Source: Paenibacillus gyeongsangnamensis (GTDB lineage Bacteria; Bacillota; Bacilli; Paenibacillales; NBRC-103111). From it: DNA of 64,000 nt. Below are positions 1-9,202 of this stretch, one piece after another. The stretch is taken from contig NZ_JAQAGZ010000008.1 in NCBI RefSeq assembly GCF_027533625.1, forward strand, positions 186,001 to 250,000, written 5' to 3'. The notes beneath the pieces are model-generated. The model was not told where the DNA came from. It ran no database searches and worked only from the letters and a program-made list of their open reading frames with translations. Made by a program: the position numbers and the translations under genes. Each line of letters begins with the position of its first letter. Position 1 is the stretch's first letter.

Positions 1-266
1 GGACGAAGATACAAGCCGCGTTCCGCCTTGGCGAGGCTGCTGACGTCGCGCAGACTAAGCGTCACCGGTCCGAAGAAAACCCGGTCGAGCTCCCGCTCCT
101 GCAAATAATTGGCGATCTTGCGGCGCTGGCCCGCGCTCAGCTTCCGCTGGACCATCGGATCGATTGTTGTATAGTTAAGCAAGTCCTGCACTTGAACCGG
201 CACCGTCGCCAGTCCGAATTTATCGCAGAACGGATGAATCGTCATTTTCAGATTTAGACCGTCCAT
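1..266 (-). CDS. DGQHR-domain-like protein (partial, runs off the left edge)
   Basis: The gene starts with ATG at 266, overlapping the stop of the upstream gene by one base (TAATG), so the two are translationally coupled. The 88 visible codons begin MDGLNLKMTIHPFC. They carry a segment FFGPVTLSLRD that lines up with YFPGIILSARG of the upstream DndB-like protein, including the step from an N-terminal strand to the FxP or FGP motif. It is therefore probably a paralogue of that protein. The DGQHR motif itself would lie beyond the window, so the family call rests on partial similarity and synteny. Confidence 0.6.
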   Translation of the reverse strand, partial: MDGLNLKMTIHPFCDKFGLATVPVQVQDLLNYTTIDPMVQRKLSAGQRRKIANYLQERELDRVFFGPVTLSLRDVSSLAKAERGLYLR

Positions 267-1429
267 TAGCCGACATCCTCCTTCGATTGTTCTTCCTCAT
301 ATCCGTCCGTATCCCGGATCAGGAACAAATGATGCTCCTCATAGAAGTCTTTGACGAACTGGTAAGCCTTCATGATGCGGGAACGTCTCGGCAAGCGGTC
401 TTTCTCGTCGCCCGAATAGATCGCATCCCACTGAATATGCGGCAATATTTTGACGACATACTCCAGCGCATATTTGTTAAAGGTACCGGTCTTCGTTACT
501 TCGTCGTGGAAGAACATCGCCAGCGCGATTTGAAGGTTCTCCGACCAGCATAGCTCGCCCTTCTCCGGATCCGGCAGGTGCTTCAGCAGTTTCTCGAAGT
601 AGAACGAGGCGAGCTTCAGATGCTCATCAACTTCCTTGTCGTCAAAGTAATACCCGTTGTTGCGCGCCGCCGATTTAAGCCGGCCTTCGAACAGGCCTAC
701 CATGATCTCGATCAGCAGGTGATAAGAGAACAAGTATTCCGGCCCCTTGCCCCGTTCGGTGAACATGTCGACCGGAATGCGCTTCATGACGGGAGCTTCC
801 TCGGCCAGCCGGCTCGCCAAGACATGGTAGAAACGCCGCTGTTCGCGCAGAACGGCCAGATTGCCTCCGATCTTGCGGGGAAGCTTGTTAATATCGGAGA
901 ACAGCTGCCGCTCCTGGCGGGCATTAATGTCAAGATAAATCATGGTCGACATCGGGAATGCGTACAGCTTGCTGAGCTTCGCCGAAATTTCCTCCATCCG
1001 GTCATACTCCCGCCGGTCCTTGGCGCGCGCCATTGCGCTTTGCAGCGTTTCCATCAAACGTCGGAAAGCGGCAAGGCGATGCTGTCCGTCGACCACATAC
1101 AACTTCTCGATCGCTTGAAGCCGGTACACTCTCGCATCCTCATCGTATTCACCTGCACCACGCGCCGACAAAATAATTCCCGGGAAATAAATCCCCTGCC
1201 CGTGATCTAAATAAAGCATGATGTAATCCATCATCTTGGACAAATTCTGCGGAACGATGGAGCGCTGCACTTCAAGGTCCACCTCATAAATCGCAAAAAG
1301 CTTGCTCATCGGCAGCGTCGTGGAAATGGTCGATTGCCCGAAAGTCCTGGATACGACACCGGGAATTTCGATATACGATGAAGCCTTCTGCTCGGCGATC
1401 AGCTCCGACAGCGATGAAATTTGGTCCAT
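266..1429 (-). CDS. DGQHR-domain / DndB-like protein
   Basis: The protein has 387 residues, a normal length for the DGQHR family, whose best known member is DndB, the repressor and modulator of DNA phosphorothioation. The signature VVDGQHRLAAF is at about residues 112-122. It is preceded by YFPGIILSARG and followed by the conserved FSDINKLPRKIGG stretch at about 180. A strong AAGGAGGAAT ribosome site lies 8-10 bases before ATG 1429. A probable paralogue follows at once and overlaps by one base. No dndACDE genes are visible here, so a role in phosphorothioation cannot be claimed. Orphan tandem DGQHR genes may act on another DNA modification or as regulators. Confidence 0.8.
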   Translation of the reverse strand: MDQISSLSELIAEQKASSYIEIPGVVSRTFGQSTISTTLPMSKLFAIYEVDLEVQRSIVPQNLSKMMDYIMLYLDHGQGIYFPGIILSARGAGEYDEDARVYRLQAIEKLYVVDGQHRLAAFRRLMETLQSAMARAKDRREYDRMEEISAKLSKLYAFPMSTMIYLDINARQERQLFSDINKLPRKIGGNLAVLREQRRFYHVLASRLAEEAPVMKRIPVDMFTERGKGPEYLFSYHLLIEIMVGLFEGRLKSAARNNGYYFDDKEVDEHLKLASFYFEKLLKHLPDPEKGELCWSENLQIALAMFFHDEVTKTGTFNKYALEYVVKILPHIQWDAIYSGDEKDRLPRRSRIMKAYQFVKDFYEEHHLFLIRDTDGYEEEQSKEDVG

Positions 1430-1660
1430 AATCCTTATTCCTCCTTGAAATCATTGGTTCATTGTCCATATCACTATTTTACTATAGTAGGTTCATATAG
1501 TTCCATTATACACCGTTTCTATGGGAAACATTCAGGGTTCCGACACAAAATCTGCGAAGAAGACGGGAGCTGCTTGGTTCATTATAAACCATTGCCCGTC
1601 GATTCTCCAAACCAAGGGCTGAATTCCTGCCCCCGTTCGGTAAGGGTTTGCAAATAATGG

Positions 1661-1707
1661 AAAAAACCCGGCTCCCCCCGTTCCCAATCTGCAGAAAGCG
1701 GGGGCCG
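1661..1707 (-). terminator. Rho-independent terminator after the YqjF-like gene
   Basis: On the minus strand a CGGCCCCCG arm pairs with CGGGGGG-A-GCCG around a loop of about 17 bases and runs straight into TTTTTT. It lies about 50 bases after the stop codon of the YqjF-like gene. The rest of the interval 1430-1755 holds only the ribosome site of the DndB-like gene and shows no further gene. Confidence 0.7.
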
Positions 1708-1755
1708 ATTTCCCATAGGCTTCGTCCTCGGAGGCAGTTGATCGCACCTGTTCCG

Positions 1756-2487
1756 TCAGGCGCGGACGAGGGGCCAGATGCGCACGTCCAATCGAGCGGC
1801 GTAATGAAGCAGCGGCGGCCGATCCGGCAGACGGATCCCCTGGGCGGATGTCATCGTATTGCGATCGACCGTGGCTTCGGCCCGCTGCAGCGGCCATGGC
1901 TCGTGATCGATATCGCAGCGGAGCGGCCCCCCGCCGCCGTCCAGCGTGTAAAGGCAGTATCGTTCGGTAAGCCAGTGCTCCAGCGTCCCCGCTTCGGCAA
2001 GATAAGGTTCGGAAATCGGGCGGTAGGTCCCCTCGAACCGAAAGCCCTCCTCCTTGACCCGCCTGCTGTAATAGCTGACCCGTTCTTCCCCGTCGGTCTC
2101 AACACTCATCTCCGCCAGGTGATAAGGAAGCCTGCAGAAGGTCCTCGCCATCCATACGGCCAGCGAGTGGGCGGCGTCCAGGCTGAAGAAATAGACGCCG
2201 GGCTTTCCGTTCAGCGTGACATACGTCCGCACGTTCAGCTCCGCGAACCGGCTCGTGCCTGGAATCTGCGGCAAGCCTCGCAGCCGGATGCCGCTCATGC
2301 GGAACGGAACGACCGCGATCCAAGCCTCACCCTCGAACGTATCGAGCGGAAGCGACTTCGGAATCAACGGACGCAGCGCCTGCGGCGGCAGCGGCCAATG
2401 AGCGAATAGCAGGTTCAGCCACGATTGCTCCATGACCCATGGCAGCCTTCCCGACGGCCATGGCCTTCCCTTTAACTCCGCTGCCAC
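1756..2487 (-). CDS. yqjF: YqjF family protein (DUF2071)
   Basis: The 243-residue protein has the hallmarks of the DUF2071/YqjF family: an N-terminal SWLNLLFAHWPLP with the ALRPLIPKSLPLDTFEGEAW block after it, then VVPFRMSGIRLRGLP. Near residue 95 comes the GKPGVYFFSLDA segment. The start is taken as GTG 2487, with AAGGGGGG six bases upstream. The biochemical role of the family is not established. It is monocistronic here, with its own terminator downstream. Confidence 0.85.
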   Translation of the reverse strand: MAAELKGRPWPSGRLPWVMEQSWLNLLFAHWPLPPQALRPLIPKSLPLDTFEGEAWIAVVPFRMSGIRLRGLPQIPGTSRFAELNVRTYVTLNGKPGVYFFSLDAAHSLAVWMARTFCRLPYHLAEMSVETDGEERVSYYSRRVKEEGFRFEGTYRPISEPYLAEAGTLEHWLTERYCLYTLDGGGGPLRCDIDHEPWPLQRAEATVDRNTMTSAQGIRLPDRPPLLHYAARLDVRIWPLVRA

Positions 2488-2576
2488 CCCGATCCCCCCT
2501 TAACCGATTCCGTATATCCGGTCATGTCCGCTAGCGGAGCTCCGATCCTTATCCATCAGCATATCACAAGAATCGC

Positions 2577-2620
2577 AAAAAACCATCCTATCGGACCATA
2601 GACGGGTCCAAAGGATGGTT
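2577..2620 (-). terminator. Terminator after glpK
   Basis: On the minus strand AACCATCC and GGATGGTT form the base of a two-step hairpin, with GGACC/GGTCC above it, followed by TTTTTTG. It lies directly after the glpK stop codon. The remaining interval to the YqjF-like gene shows nothing else. Confidence 0.85.
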
Positions 2621-2633
2621 CCGGTTCCATCGT

Positions 2634-4118
2634 TCAGCTACGGAGCTGATAAGCCAGCGTGCGCTTCCAGCCGCTGTATTTGTTCTCCCGGTAAGCTTCG
2701 TCCCGCTCCGGGACGAACGTCTGGTCGAACCCCTTCAGCCGCTCGATCTCCTCAAGTCCCGACCAGAAGCCTACGGCTAGGCCCGCCAGCATCGCAGCTC
2801 CAAGCGCCGTGGTTTCGGTCACCCGGGGACGGACGACGGGTACGCCGAGCAGATCAGCCTGGAACTGCATGAGGAAGGCGTTCTTCACGGCCCCGCCGTC
2901 GACGCGCAGCTCGCTGAGCTCCACGCCGGCTTCCTGCCGCATGACCTCCAGCACATCCCGTGTCTGATAAGCCACCGCTTCCAGGGCGGCTCGAACCAGA
3001 TGGGCTTTGCCCGTGGAACGGGTAAGGCCGGCGATCATCCCGCGGGCCTCCGGCTGCCAGTAAGGCGTTCCGAGGCCGGCAAAGGCGGGCACGAAATAAA
3101 CGCCCTCCGTATCAGGGACGGAGAGAGCCAGGGCTTCGGTCTCGGAGGCGCTGCCGATGAGGCCCAGGCCGTCCCGCAGCCACTGCACCACGGCGCCGGC
3201 AATGAAGACGCTTCCTTCGAGCGCATAATGTACCTGATCCCCGATTTGCCAGGCGATGGTCGTAAGCAGCCCGTTCCGCGAGCGGACCGGCTTATCGCCC
3301 GTATTTTTCAAGATAAAACAGCCCGTGCCGTAGGTGCTCTTCGCCAAGCCTTCGCGGAAGCAGCCCTGTCCGAACAAGGCGGCCTGCTGATCGCCCGCCA
3401 CGCCCGCAATCGTAATCGGCCTCCTTGGGCCGATTACGTCCGTTTCCCCGAAGAGCCCGCTCGACGGCAGCACCTCCGGCAGCATCCCCCTGGGGATGTC
3501 CAGCTCGCGCAGGATGTCTTCGTCCCACTCCAGCGAATGGATGTTGAAGAGCAGCGTCCGGGAAGCATTGGACACATCCGTCGTATGCCTGCGACCCTCC
3601 GTCAGCCGCCAGATGAGCCAGCTGTCGATCGTGCCGAACAAGGCCTCGCCCCGCTCCGCCTTCTCGCGGATATCCGGATGCGTATCCAGCACCCACTTCA
3701 GCTTCGTTCCCGAGAAATAAGGATCGAGAAGGAGCCCCGTCTTGTCCTGGAACATCGGCTCCAGTCCCCGCTCCTTCAGCGTCCGGCACAGCTCGCTCGT
3801 GCGCCTGCACTGCCATACGATGGCCCGGTGCAGCGGCCTCCCGGTCTCGCGGTCCCAGATAACCGCGGTTTCCCGCTGGTTCGTAATGCCGATGGCTGCG
3901 ATCTCGTCCGGCGGAATCCCCTGGGCCGCTTGCTGCAGAACGTCCAGCTGAACGGACCATATTTCCTCGGCATCGTGCTCCACCCAGCCTGATTCCGGAA
4001 AATATTGGGTAAATTCCCGCTGTGCGGTTCTTATGATAACGCCTTCATGATCGAAAACGATCGCCCGGCAGCTCGTCGTGCCTTGATCCAGCGCGATAAT
4101 AAATTTAGGCTTCGTCAT
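2634..4118 (-). CDS. glpK: Glycerol kinase
   Basis: Transfers phosphate from ATP to glycerol, giving sn-glycerol-3-phosphate, in the cytoplasm. The 494-residue protein matches the usual length of GlpK. It opens with the FGGY-kinase phosphate loop [15 protein letters not shown] and has the [10 protein letters not shown] segment, [12 protein letters not shown] and [13 protein letters not shown]. The C-terminal ATPase block is [23 protein letters not shown] 4118 is chosen over the longer open frame because GGGGAGGAAAAACG precedes it and family similarity begins there. It is divergent from glpD, and glpP follows glpD, so all three form one glycerol locus. No glpF is seen in the window. Confidence 0.97.
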   Translation of the reverse strand: MTKPKFIIALDQGTTSCRAIVFDHEGVIIRTAQREFTQYFPESGWVEHDAEEIWSVQLDVLQQAAQGIPPDEIAAIGITNQRETAVIWDRETGRPLHRAIVWQCRRTSELCRTLKERGLEPMFQDKTGLLLDPYFSGTKLKWVLDTHPDIREKAERGEALFGTIDSWLIWRLTEGRRHTTDVSNASRTLLFNIHSLEWDEDILRELDIPRGMLPEVLPSSGLFGETDVIGPRRPITIAGVAGDQQAALFGQGCFREGLAKSTYGTGCFILKNTGDKPVRSRNGLLTTIAWQIGDQVHYALEGSVFIAGAVVQWLRDGLGLIGSASETEALALSVPDTEGVYFVPAFAGLGTPYWQPEARGMIAGLTRSTGKAHLVRAALEAVAYQTRDVLEVMRQEAGVELSELRVDGGAVKNAFLMQFQADLLGVPVVRPRVTETTALGAAMLAGLAVGFWSGLEEIERLKGFDQTFVPERDEAYRENKYSGWKRTLAYQLRS

Positions 4119-4184
4119 CGTTTTTCCTCCCCCTGAAACCGGCTGAGCCTTTTTGAGTCGTTCCGAAAAAGGTCTGCACAGGCA

Positions 4185-4213
4185 ATCTAACACACGCCTA
4201 TTTTCCCTGTCAA
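4185..4213 (-). promoter_or_regulatory. SigA-type promoter of glpK
   Basis: On the minus strand a perfect TTGACA (4208-4213) is followed after 17 bases by TTAGAT (4185-4190). The start would give glpK a leader of about 60 bases. A short CCTTTTT/AAAAAGG stem lies in that leader. Confidence 0.65.
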
Positions 4214-4229
4214 GACTCCCCCGGGGGGC

Positions 4230-4258
4230 TTGCGGGCGTTCCCCGAGCATGCTATGAT
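4230..4258 (+). promoter_or_regulatory. Putative promoter of glpD
   Basis: TTGCGG (4230-4235) is followed after a 17-base spacer by TATGAT (4253-4258). The -10 is good and the -35 is weak. It would give a leader of about 170 bases that contains the attenuator below. Confidence 0.5.
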
Positions 4259-4290
4259 GACGGTAACAAGTTAATTATGGTCAGAGATGA

Positions 4291-4409
4291 AGAGAAGACC
4301 GGAAACGTGCTCCTTTGGAGTGCCCTGCCGCCGTCGGCCCAGCCGATGCGCGAACCTGCGGGCAGTCCGTCATGGGGAGTCTATGTTTTCGCGTCTTCTT
4401 TTTTTTTTC
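4291..4409 (+). promoter_or_regulatory. glpD leader attenuator, probable GlpP target
   Basis: AGAAGAC near 4294 pairs with GTCTTCT near 4393, with a second block GAAAC/GTTTTC inside it. The downstream arm runs into ten T residues (4399-4408), which end about 20 bases before the glpD ribosome site. This is the layout of a long-range intrinsic terminator in the glpD leader. In Bacillus subtilis GlpP, with glycerol-3-phosphate, prevents termination in the glpD leader, and a glpP gene follows glpD here. The structure was found by eye and not folded. Confidence 0.55.
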
Positions 4410-4435
4410 GTCTACTGGGAAGGGGAGTATGACAA

Positions 4436-6103
4436 ATGCCGCAGGCACTGTTTTCGGGAGAACATCGCAACAACGTACTGGAGGAGCTTGCCGCCGGGCC
4501 GCTCGACCTGCTCGTCATCGGAGGAGGCATTACCGGAGCGGGCATCGCGCTGGATGCCCAGAGCCGCGGACTGCGCACGGGGCTGATCGAAATGCAGGAT
4601 TTCGGCGCGGGTACGTCCAGCCGCTCGACCAAGCTGATTCACGGCGGGCTGCGCTACCTGAAGCAGCTCGAATTCAAGCTGGTGGCCGAGGTCGGCAAGG
4701 AACGGGCGATCGTGTACGAGAACGCCCCGCATGTCACGACGCCGGAATGGATGCTGCTGCCGATCATCGAAGGCGGCACGTACGGGAAGCTGGCGACCTC
4801 GGTCGGGCTGCTGGTCTACGATCTGCTCGCCGGCGTGCGCAAGAAAGAGCGCCGGATCATGCTGAACCGGTCCGAGACGCTGAAGAAGGAGCCGCTGCTG
4901 AGAACCGACAAGCTGAAGGGCGGCGGCTATTATGTCGAGTACCGGACGGACGACGCCCGGCTTACGATCGAGACGATGAAAGCGGCTGTGGCGCTTGGAG
5001 CGAAGGCCGTCAACTACGTCAAGGCGACGGAGCTGCTATACAAGGACGGCAAGCTGGCCGGCGTGCGCGTAACCGACCGCTTGAACGGCGGAAGCCGGGA
5101 GCTGTATGCCCGGAAGATCGTCAATGCCGCGGGACCGTGGGCCGATACGATCCGCGAGATGGACGGCTCCAAGCAGGGGAAGCGGCTGCATTTGACCAAA
5201 GGCGTTCATTTGGTCGTGGACGGCTCGCGGTTTCCTCTGCAGCAGGCGATTTATTTTGACACGCCGGACGGCCGCATGGTGTTTGCGATTCCGCGCGACG
5301 GAAAGACGTACATCGGCACGACGGACACGAACTATGAAGGCGACATCGCGCATCCCCGGATGACCGCAGCCGACCGGGATTATTTGGTGGAGGCCGCCAA
5401 CTTCATGTTCCCAACGCTGAAGCTGACGGCGAGCGATGTGGAATCCAGTTGGTCCGGCCTTCGCCCCCTCATCCATGAGGACGGCAAGTCCCCCTCCGAG
5501 CTGTCGCGCAAGGACGAGATCTTCATTGCGCCGTCGGGGCTTATCACCATTGCGGGCGGGAAGCTGACCGGCTACCGCAAAATGGCCGAACGCACCGTCG
5601 ATCTGGTCGCCTCGCAGCTGCAGCAGGATAAAGGCGAACGCGCATACCCTCCTTGCTCGACCGAGCGCATCCGCCTGTCGGGCGGAGACGTGGGCGGATC
5701 GGCCGGGCTGGCTGCTTTTGTGAAGGAGAAGGTCCGCGAGGGGACGGCGCTCGGCTTAACCGAACAGGAGGCCCGCGAGCTGGTCATCCGTTACGGCTCC
5801 AACGTAGACAAAGTGTTCGGCTATTATGCGTCCTCGGAATCCCTTGCCAAGGAATGGGGTATGCCGAGGAGCGTCCTCGCTTCGTTGCATTACGGTATCG
5901 AGGAGGAAATGGTAGCTATGCCGCAGGACTTTTTCATCCGCCGCACGGGCGGGCTTTACTTCCGCATCGACTGGGTGGCAGCTTGGAAGGAGCCCGTCAT
6001 CCGGTATATGTCATCGCGCTTCGGATGGACGGAGGACCTGGAGCAAGAGGCCCGCGAAGCGCTCGAGCGGCAGCTGCTGGACGCGGTTCATCCCAGCGCT
6101 TAA
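4436..6103 (+). CDS. glpD: Aerobic glycerol-3-phosphate dehydrogenase
   Basis: An FAD-dependent membrane-associated enzyme that oxidises glycerol-3-phosphate to dihydroxyacetone phosphate and passes electrons to menaquinone. The 555-residue protein carries the FAD-binding LLVIGGGITGAGIALDA at about 25-41. It also has the family signatures GTSSRSTKLIHGGLRYL, GTTDTNYEGD and SSWSGLRPLI, and the second FAD contact ITIAGGKLTGYRKMAE near 385. The GlpD C-terminal helical domain follows. The start at 4436 is preceded by GGGAAGGGGAG. An out-of-frame ATG nearer the ribosome site gives no GlpD sequence. It faces glpP convergently with 28 bases between the stops. Confidence 0.97.
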   Translation: MPQALFSGEHRNNVLEELAAGPLDLLVIGGGITGAGIALDAQSRGLRTGLIEMQDFGAGTSSRSTKLIHGGLRYLKQLEFKLVAEVGKERAIVYENAPHVTTPEWMLLPIIEGGTYGKLATSVGLLVYDLLAGVRKKERRIMLNRSETLKKEPLLRTDKLKGGGYYVEYRTDDARLTIETMKAAVALGAKAVNYVKATELLYKDGKLAGVRVTDRLNGGSRELYARKIVNAAGPWADTIREMDGSKQGKRLHLTKGVHLVVDGSRFPLQQAIYFDTPDGRMVFAIPRDGKTYIGTTDTNYEGDIAHPRMTAADRDYLVEAANFMFPTLKLTASDVESSWSGLRPLIHEDGKSPSELSRKDEIFIAPSGLITIAGGKLTGYRKMAERTVDLVASQLQQDKGERAYPPCSTERIRLSGGDVGGSAGLAAFVKEKVREGTALGLTEQEARELVIRYGSNVDKVFGYYASSESLAKEWGMPRSVLASLHYGIEEEMVAMPQDFFIRRTGGLYFRIDWVAAWKEPVIRYMSSRFGWTEDLEQEAREALERQLLDAVHPSA

Positions 6104-6131
6104 GGGGCCGCAAGCTCGCCGGGGAGGCTTC

Positions 6132-6728
6132 TTAGGGGCGGTAAGCGTCCCACAGCTCGCGCCGCGACGTTGTAACGGCTACGGCGCCGGCTCTAAGGGC
6201 CAGCTCCGTTTCTTCAATCGTCCGGATTAAGCCGCCAGCCAAGATCGGGATGTCCAGCCGCTGCGACATCTCGGCGATGATCTGCGGCATAACACCGGGC
6301 ATGAGCTCGATATAATCGGGCCGGGTTTTGTCGGACAGCTTGTAGCTCATGTCCAGCGCCAGCGAGTCGAGCATGAAGTGCCGCTGGATGGCGGCCGTTT
6401 TATGCTTCTTCGCGGTCGCTACGGCGCTGCTGCGGGTCGAGATGATGCCGGCCGGCTTCACGGTCTGGCATAGAAATTCAATGGCGTAATCGTCATTCTT
6501 GAGCCCCTGGATCAGATCCACGTGGACCAGCAGCTGCTTGCGGTGCTGCCGGGCCAGCTGCGAAATGCTGTTCAATTGGGAGATGTGGCTCTCCAGCAGA
6601 ACGAGCCACGTATAGCTTGTCCCGAGCAGGTATTCCAAATCCTTCATCCGCCGCACGGCGGGAAGCACCTTTTGCCCGTGAAATCCGGGGAGGGCCTCCC
6701 CGCCGTTTTTTTGTGCGTCGCCGCGCAT
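6132..6728 (-). CDS. glpP: Glycerol-3-phosphate-responsive antiterminator
   Basis: A 198-residue GlpP protein. In Bacillus it binds glycerol-3-phosphate and the glpD mRNA leader and prevents early termination. Family motifs are clear: KVLPAVRRMKDLEYLL at the N-terminus, VHVDLIQGLKNDDYAIEFLC near 70, AGIISTRSS, DYIELMPGVMPQII, and ILAGGLIRTIEE followed by GAVAVTTSRRELWD at the end, consistent with its TIM-barrel fold. ATG 6728 is chosen because AAGGAG lies nine bases before it and the family alignment begins near it. A longer open frame continues upstream without a ribosome site. Its likely target is the glpD leader at 4291-4409. Confidence 0.95.
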   Translation of the reverse strand: MRGDAQKNGGEALPGFHGQKVLPAVRRMKDLEYLLGTSYTWLVLLESHISQLNSISQLARQHRKQLLVHVDLIQGLKNDDYAIEFLCQTVKPAGIISTRSSAVATAKKHKTAAIQRHFMLDSLALDMSYKLSDKTRPDYIELMPGVMPQIIAEMSQRLDIPILAGGLIRTIEETELALRAGAVAVTTSRRELWDAYRP

Positions 6729-6827
6729 GTGAGCTCGCTCCTTGCTTTTGGAGAATATGGTGAATGCATCTTGTCTTCTATTATAGCGCATTTACGATGC
6801 GCTCGGGATGAGTGTAAATATTCATGG

Positions 6828-9182
6828 TCATTCCCCGCTCTCCGTTTCCAGCTCTTCCAGACGGCGTTCCAGGTACCGCGTATCCTTGAGGGCGTGGAAC
6901 GTGTCCGCCTTCTCCAGAATGACGGCGGCGTTATATTCCGGGATGCCCGCCTGCGCTTCATATACGCCCTTCGGTATAAGCACATTGCCCTCCGGCCAGT
7001 GGACTTCAAGATTCCCCTGCTTCACCTCGGCGATCTTGGCGCGGCCCTGGAACGTACCGTACCGGTTATAGGCGACCACCGCTTCTCCTTCCCCAATTCC
7101 GAGTGACGCCGCATCGTCCGTATGAAGCAATATATCGTACCGGTCCGCACCGTTGAACGGATCCGTGTCGCTATAGATCATCGAATTGAACTGCTTGCCG
7201 CGGCGCGTCGTCACGTAGAAATGCCCCTCGGGCTTCCGCAGCTCCGGCAGCTCGATCGGAATCAGCCGCCCCCGGCCGTCCGGCGTCGGGCAGACCCCGT
7301 CTTCGCACAGCCAGGCGCCGCCCCATTGAAATACGTCCCCCTGGTCCTTGAGCCGTTCGATCCCTTCATAGTTCGGCGCCGCCACCGCGATCTCCGCCCG
7401 GATCGCCGCCGCGCTTTCCAGACCAAGGACGGCCGCTTCCTCCGGCTTCACCTTGGCGGCCAGCTCCGCATAAATGGCCCATTCCGGCCTCGCCTCCGGC
7501 GGCCTCGGTCCCGCAATCTCCGGCGAGAAATAAACCATCCGCTCCGTGGACGTCGACGTTCCGCCTCCCGGCTGCTCGTAGCGCGTCATGGCCGGCAGCA
7601 CGATCACCGCCTCCTTCGCGTCCGCAAGCGTCGAAGTGTTCAGCATGATATCCTGATGCACCCGCAGATCGACCGCCTCCAGGCAGCGCCTTACGAAATC
7701 GGGGTCAGGCATCGTTTCCAGAAAATTGCCTCCCGAGGTGTAGAACAGCTTCAGCTTTCGTTCATGCTCCTTCGGCAGAAGGGCGTTCTCGAGGCTCACG
7801 CCGACGATGTCGCCCTGCCAGCGCGGCAGCGGAAAGCCCCAAACCCGCTCGACGCGGTCGATATCGCCGCCTTTGCATTCGCCTCCCGGGAGGGAAAACG
7901 GGTCGGCTCCCATCTCCCCGGAGCCCTGCACCCCGCTGTGTCCGCGGATCGGCATCAAGCCGCAATGCTCCCGGCCGAGAAAGCCGCGCAGGAGCGCCAG
8001 GTTTGCCACCTGCGAAATGTTGTCGGTGCCGAAGCGGTGCTGCGTCAGTCCCATGCTCCAAACGAAGGCAGCGGACGATGCGGATGCAAGAAGCCGTGCC
8101 AGCTCACCCATCCGCTCCCGGCTCAGCCCGCTCGACGCTTCGAGTAGGGACCACTCCTGCCGCTCCACATGAGCCTTCAGCTCATCGATCCCGTTCGTAT
8201 GCTCGCGCACGAAGGACCAGTTCACGGCCGAGCCCGGATGCTCCCGCTCCATCTCGAACCAAATCTTCATCACGCCGTTCATAAAAGCAATATCGCCACC
8301 GATGTTCACTTGATAAACGTCATCGGCGATCCGGGTGCCGAACAGCGCCGATTCGGGAACGGATGGAATCCAGTAGCGGTCCATCGACGGCTCCCGGTAA
8401 GGATTAATGACGATAATCTTGGTGCCCTTGCGCTTGGCCGCATACATGTATTTGGTAGAGACCGGCTGGTTATTAGCCGCTACGCTGCCCCAGAACAGCA
8501 GCACCTCCGTACCGATCCAATCCTTGTAATTGCAGCTGGACGCGCCGATTCCGACCGACCGCTTCAGCGCGGTCTTCGACGGCGAATGGCAGATGCGTGA
8601 GGCGTTGTCGATGTTGTTCGTTCCGAGGAACCGGGCAACCTTGGCGGCGGCGTAATACGATTCGTTCGTGATGCCGCGGGCCGTCAAATAAAACGCCAGC
8701 TGCTTCGGATCGATGGCGCGAATCTTCACCGCGATTCTTTCCAGCGCCTCCTCCCAGCCTATGCGCCGGAAACGCCGCTCGCCGGGTTCGCGGATCAGCG
8801 GATACGGCAGACGGCCGAGCTTGCGCAGCTCGGCGCTGTCCAGCCGGCGCAGCCTCTCGATGTCGTCGTGCAGCCGCTCCTCCTTGATCGAAGGCATGGT
8901 ACTCAGACGCAGCATATTGAGCCGTGTCGTGCACAAATGCGGGCCCTCCAGCGTCTGGTCGTACAGACCGGACACCCCCAGCGCGCAGCCGTCGCATACG
9001 CCCTGCGTCAGAATCCGATAGGCATAGGGGAGCTGATCCTTGTTAGCCCATACCACTTTCAATGTATCGCGGATATGCCGCGGCTTCAATTGATTCAAGC
9101 CGAACGGAACCTTGCTGACCCAGAGACTCGGATCCGGCATCGCGGGCAGACGTACCCGGCCGGAATGCTTCGTTGTTCCCAT
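6828..9182 (-). CDS. FdhF/YdeP family molybdopterin oxidoreductase
   Basis: A 784-residue protein of the formate dehydrogenase-like molybdopterin family (YdeP/YoaE type). It has an N-terminal segment with cysteines in GVCDGCALGVSG and TTRLNMLRL, then the central molybdopterin-binding domains with RICHSPSKTALKRSVG, LLFWGSVAANNQPV and MRGFLGREHCGLMPIRGHSGVQG-like sequence. A C-terminal dinucleotide-binding domain starts near GKQFNSMIYSD. The N-terminus lacks the full 4Fe-4S binding pattern of true FdhF, as usual in this subfamily. The physiological substrate is not known, and YdeP homologues have been linked to acid resistance. ATG 9182 has AAGGTGG upstream; a TTG three codons earlier is less likely. 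Confidence 0.85.
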   Translation of the reverse strand: MGTTKHSGRVRLPAMPDPSLWVSKVPFGLNQLKPRHIRDTLKVVWANKDQLPYAYRILTQGVCDGCALGVSGLYDQTLEGPHLCTTRLNMLRLSTMPSIKEERLHDDIERLRRLDSAELRKLGRLPYPLIREPGERRFRRIGWEEALERIAVKIRAIDPKQLAFYLTARGITNESYYAAAKVARFLGTNNIDNASRICHSPSKTALKRSVGIGASSCNYKDWIGTEVLLFWGSVAANNQPVSTKYMYAAKRKGTKIIVINPYREPSMDRYWIPSVPESALFGTRIADDVYQVNIGGDIAFMNGVMKIWFEMEREHPGSAVNWSFVREHTNGIDELKAHVERQEWSLLEASSGLSRERMGELARLLASASSAAFVWSMGLTQHRFGTDNISQVANLALLRGFLGREHCGLMPIRGHSGVQGSGEMGADPFSLPGGECKGGDIDRVERVWGFPLPRWQGDIVGVSLENALLPKEHERKLKLFYTSGGNFLETMPDPDFVRRCLEAVDLRVHQDIMLNTSTLADAKEAVIVLPAMTRYEQPGGGTSTSTERMVYFSPEIAGPRPPEARPEWAIYAELAAKVKPEEAAVLGLESAAAIRAEIAVAAPNYEGIERLKDQGDVFQWGGAWLCEDGVCPTPDGRGRLIPIELPELRKPEGHFYVTTRRGKQFNSMIYSDTDPFNGADRYDILLHTDDAASLGIGEGEAVVAYNRYGTFQGRAKIAEVKQGNLEVHWPEGNVLIPKGVYEAQAGIPEYNAAVILEKADTFHALKDTRYLERRLEELETESGE

Positions 9183-9202
9183 GCTTCGCAACCACCTTTT
9201 AT

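Noticed and set aside
7122-8147. Long plus-strand open frame opposite the molybdopterin oxidoreductase
   Set aside because: High-GC antisense shadow, rich in Arg, Pro and His, without a ribosome site or family motif. The minus-strand gene explains the region.
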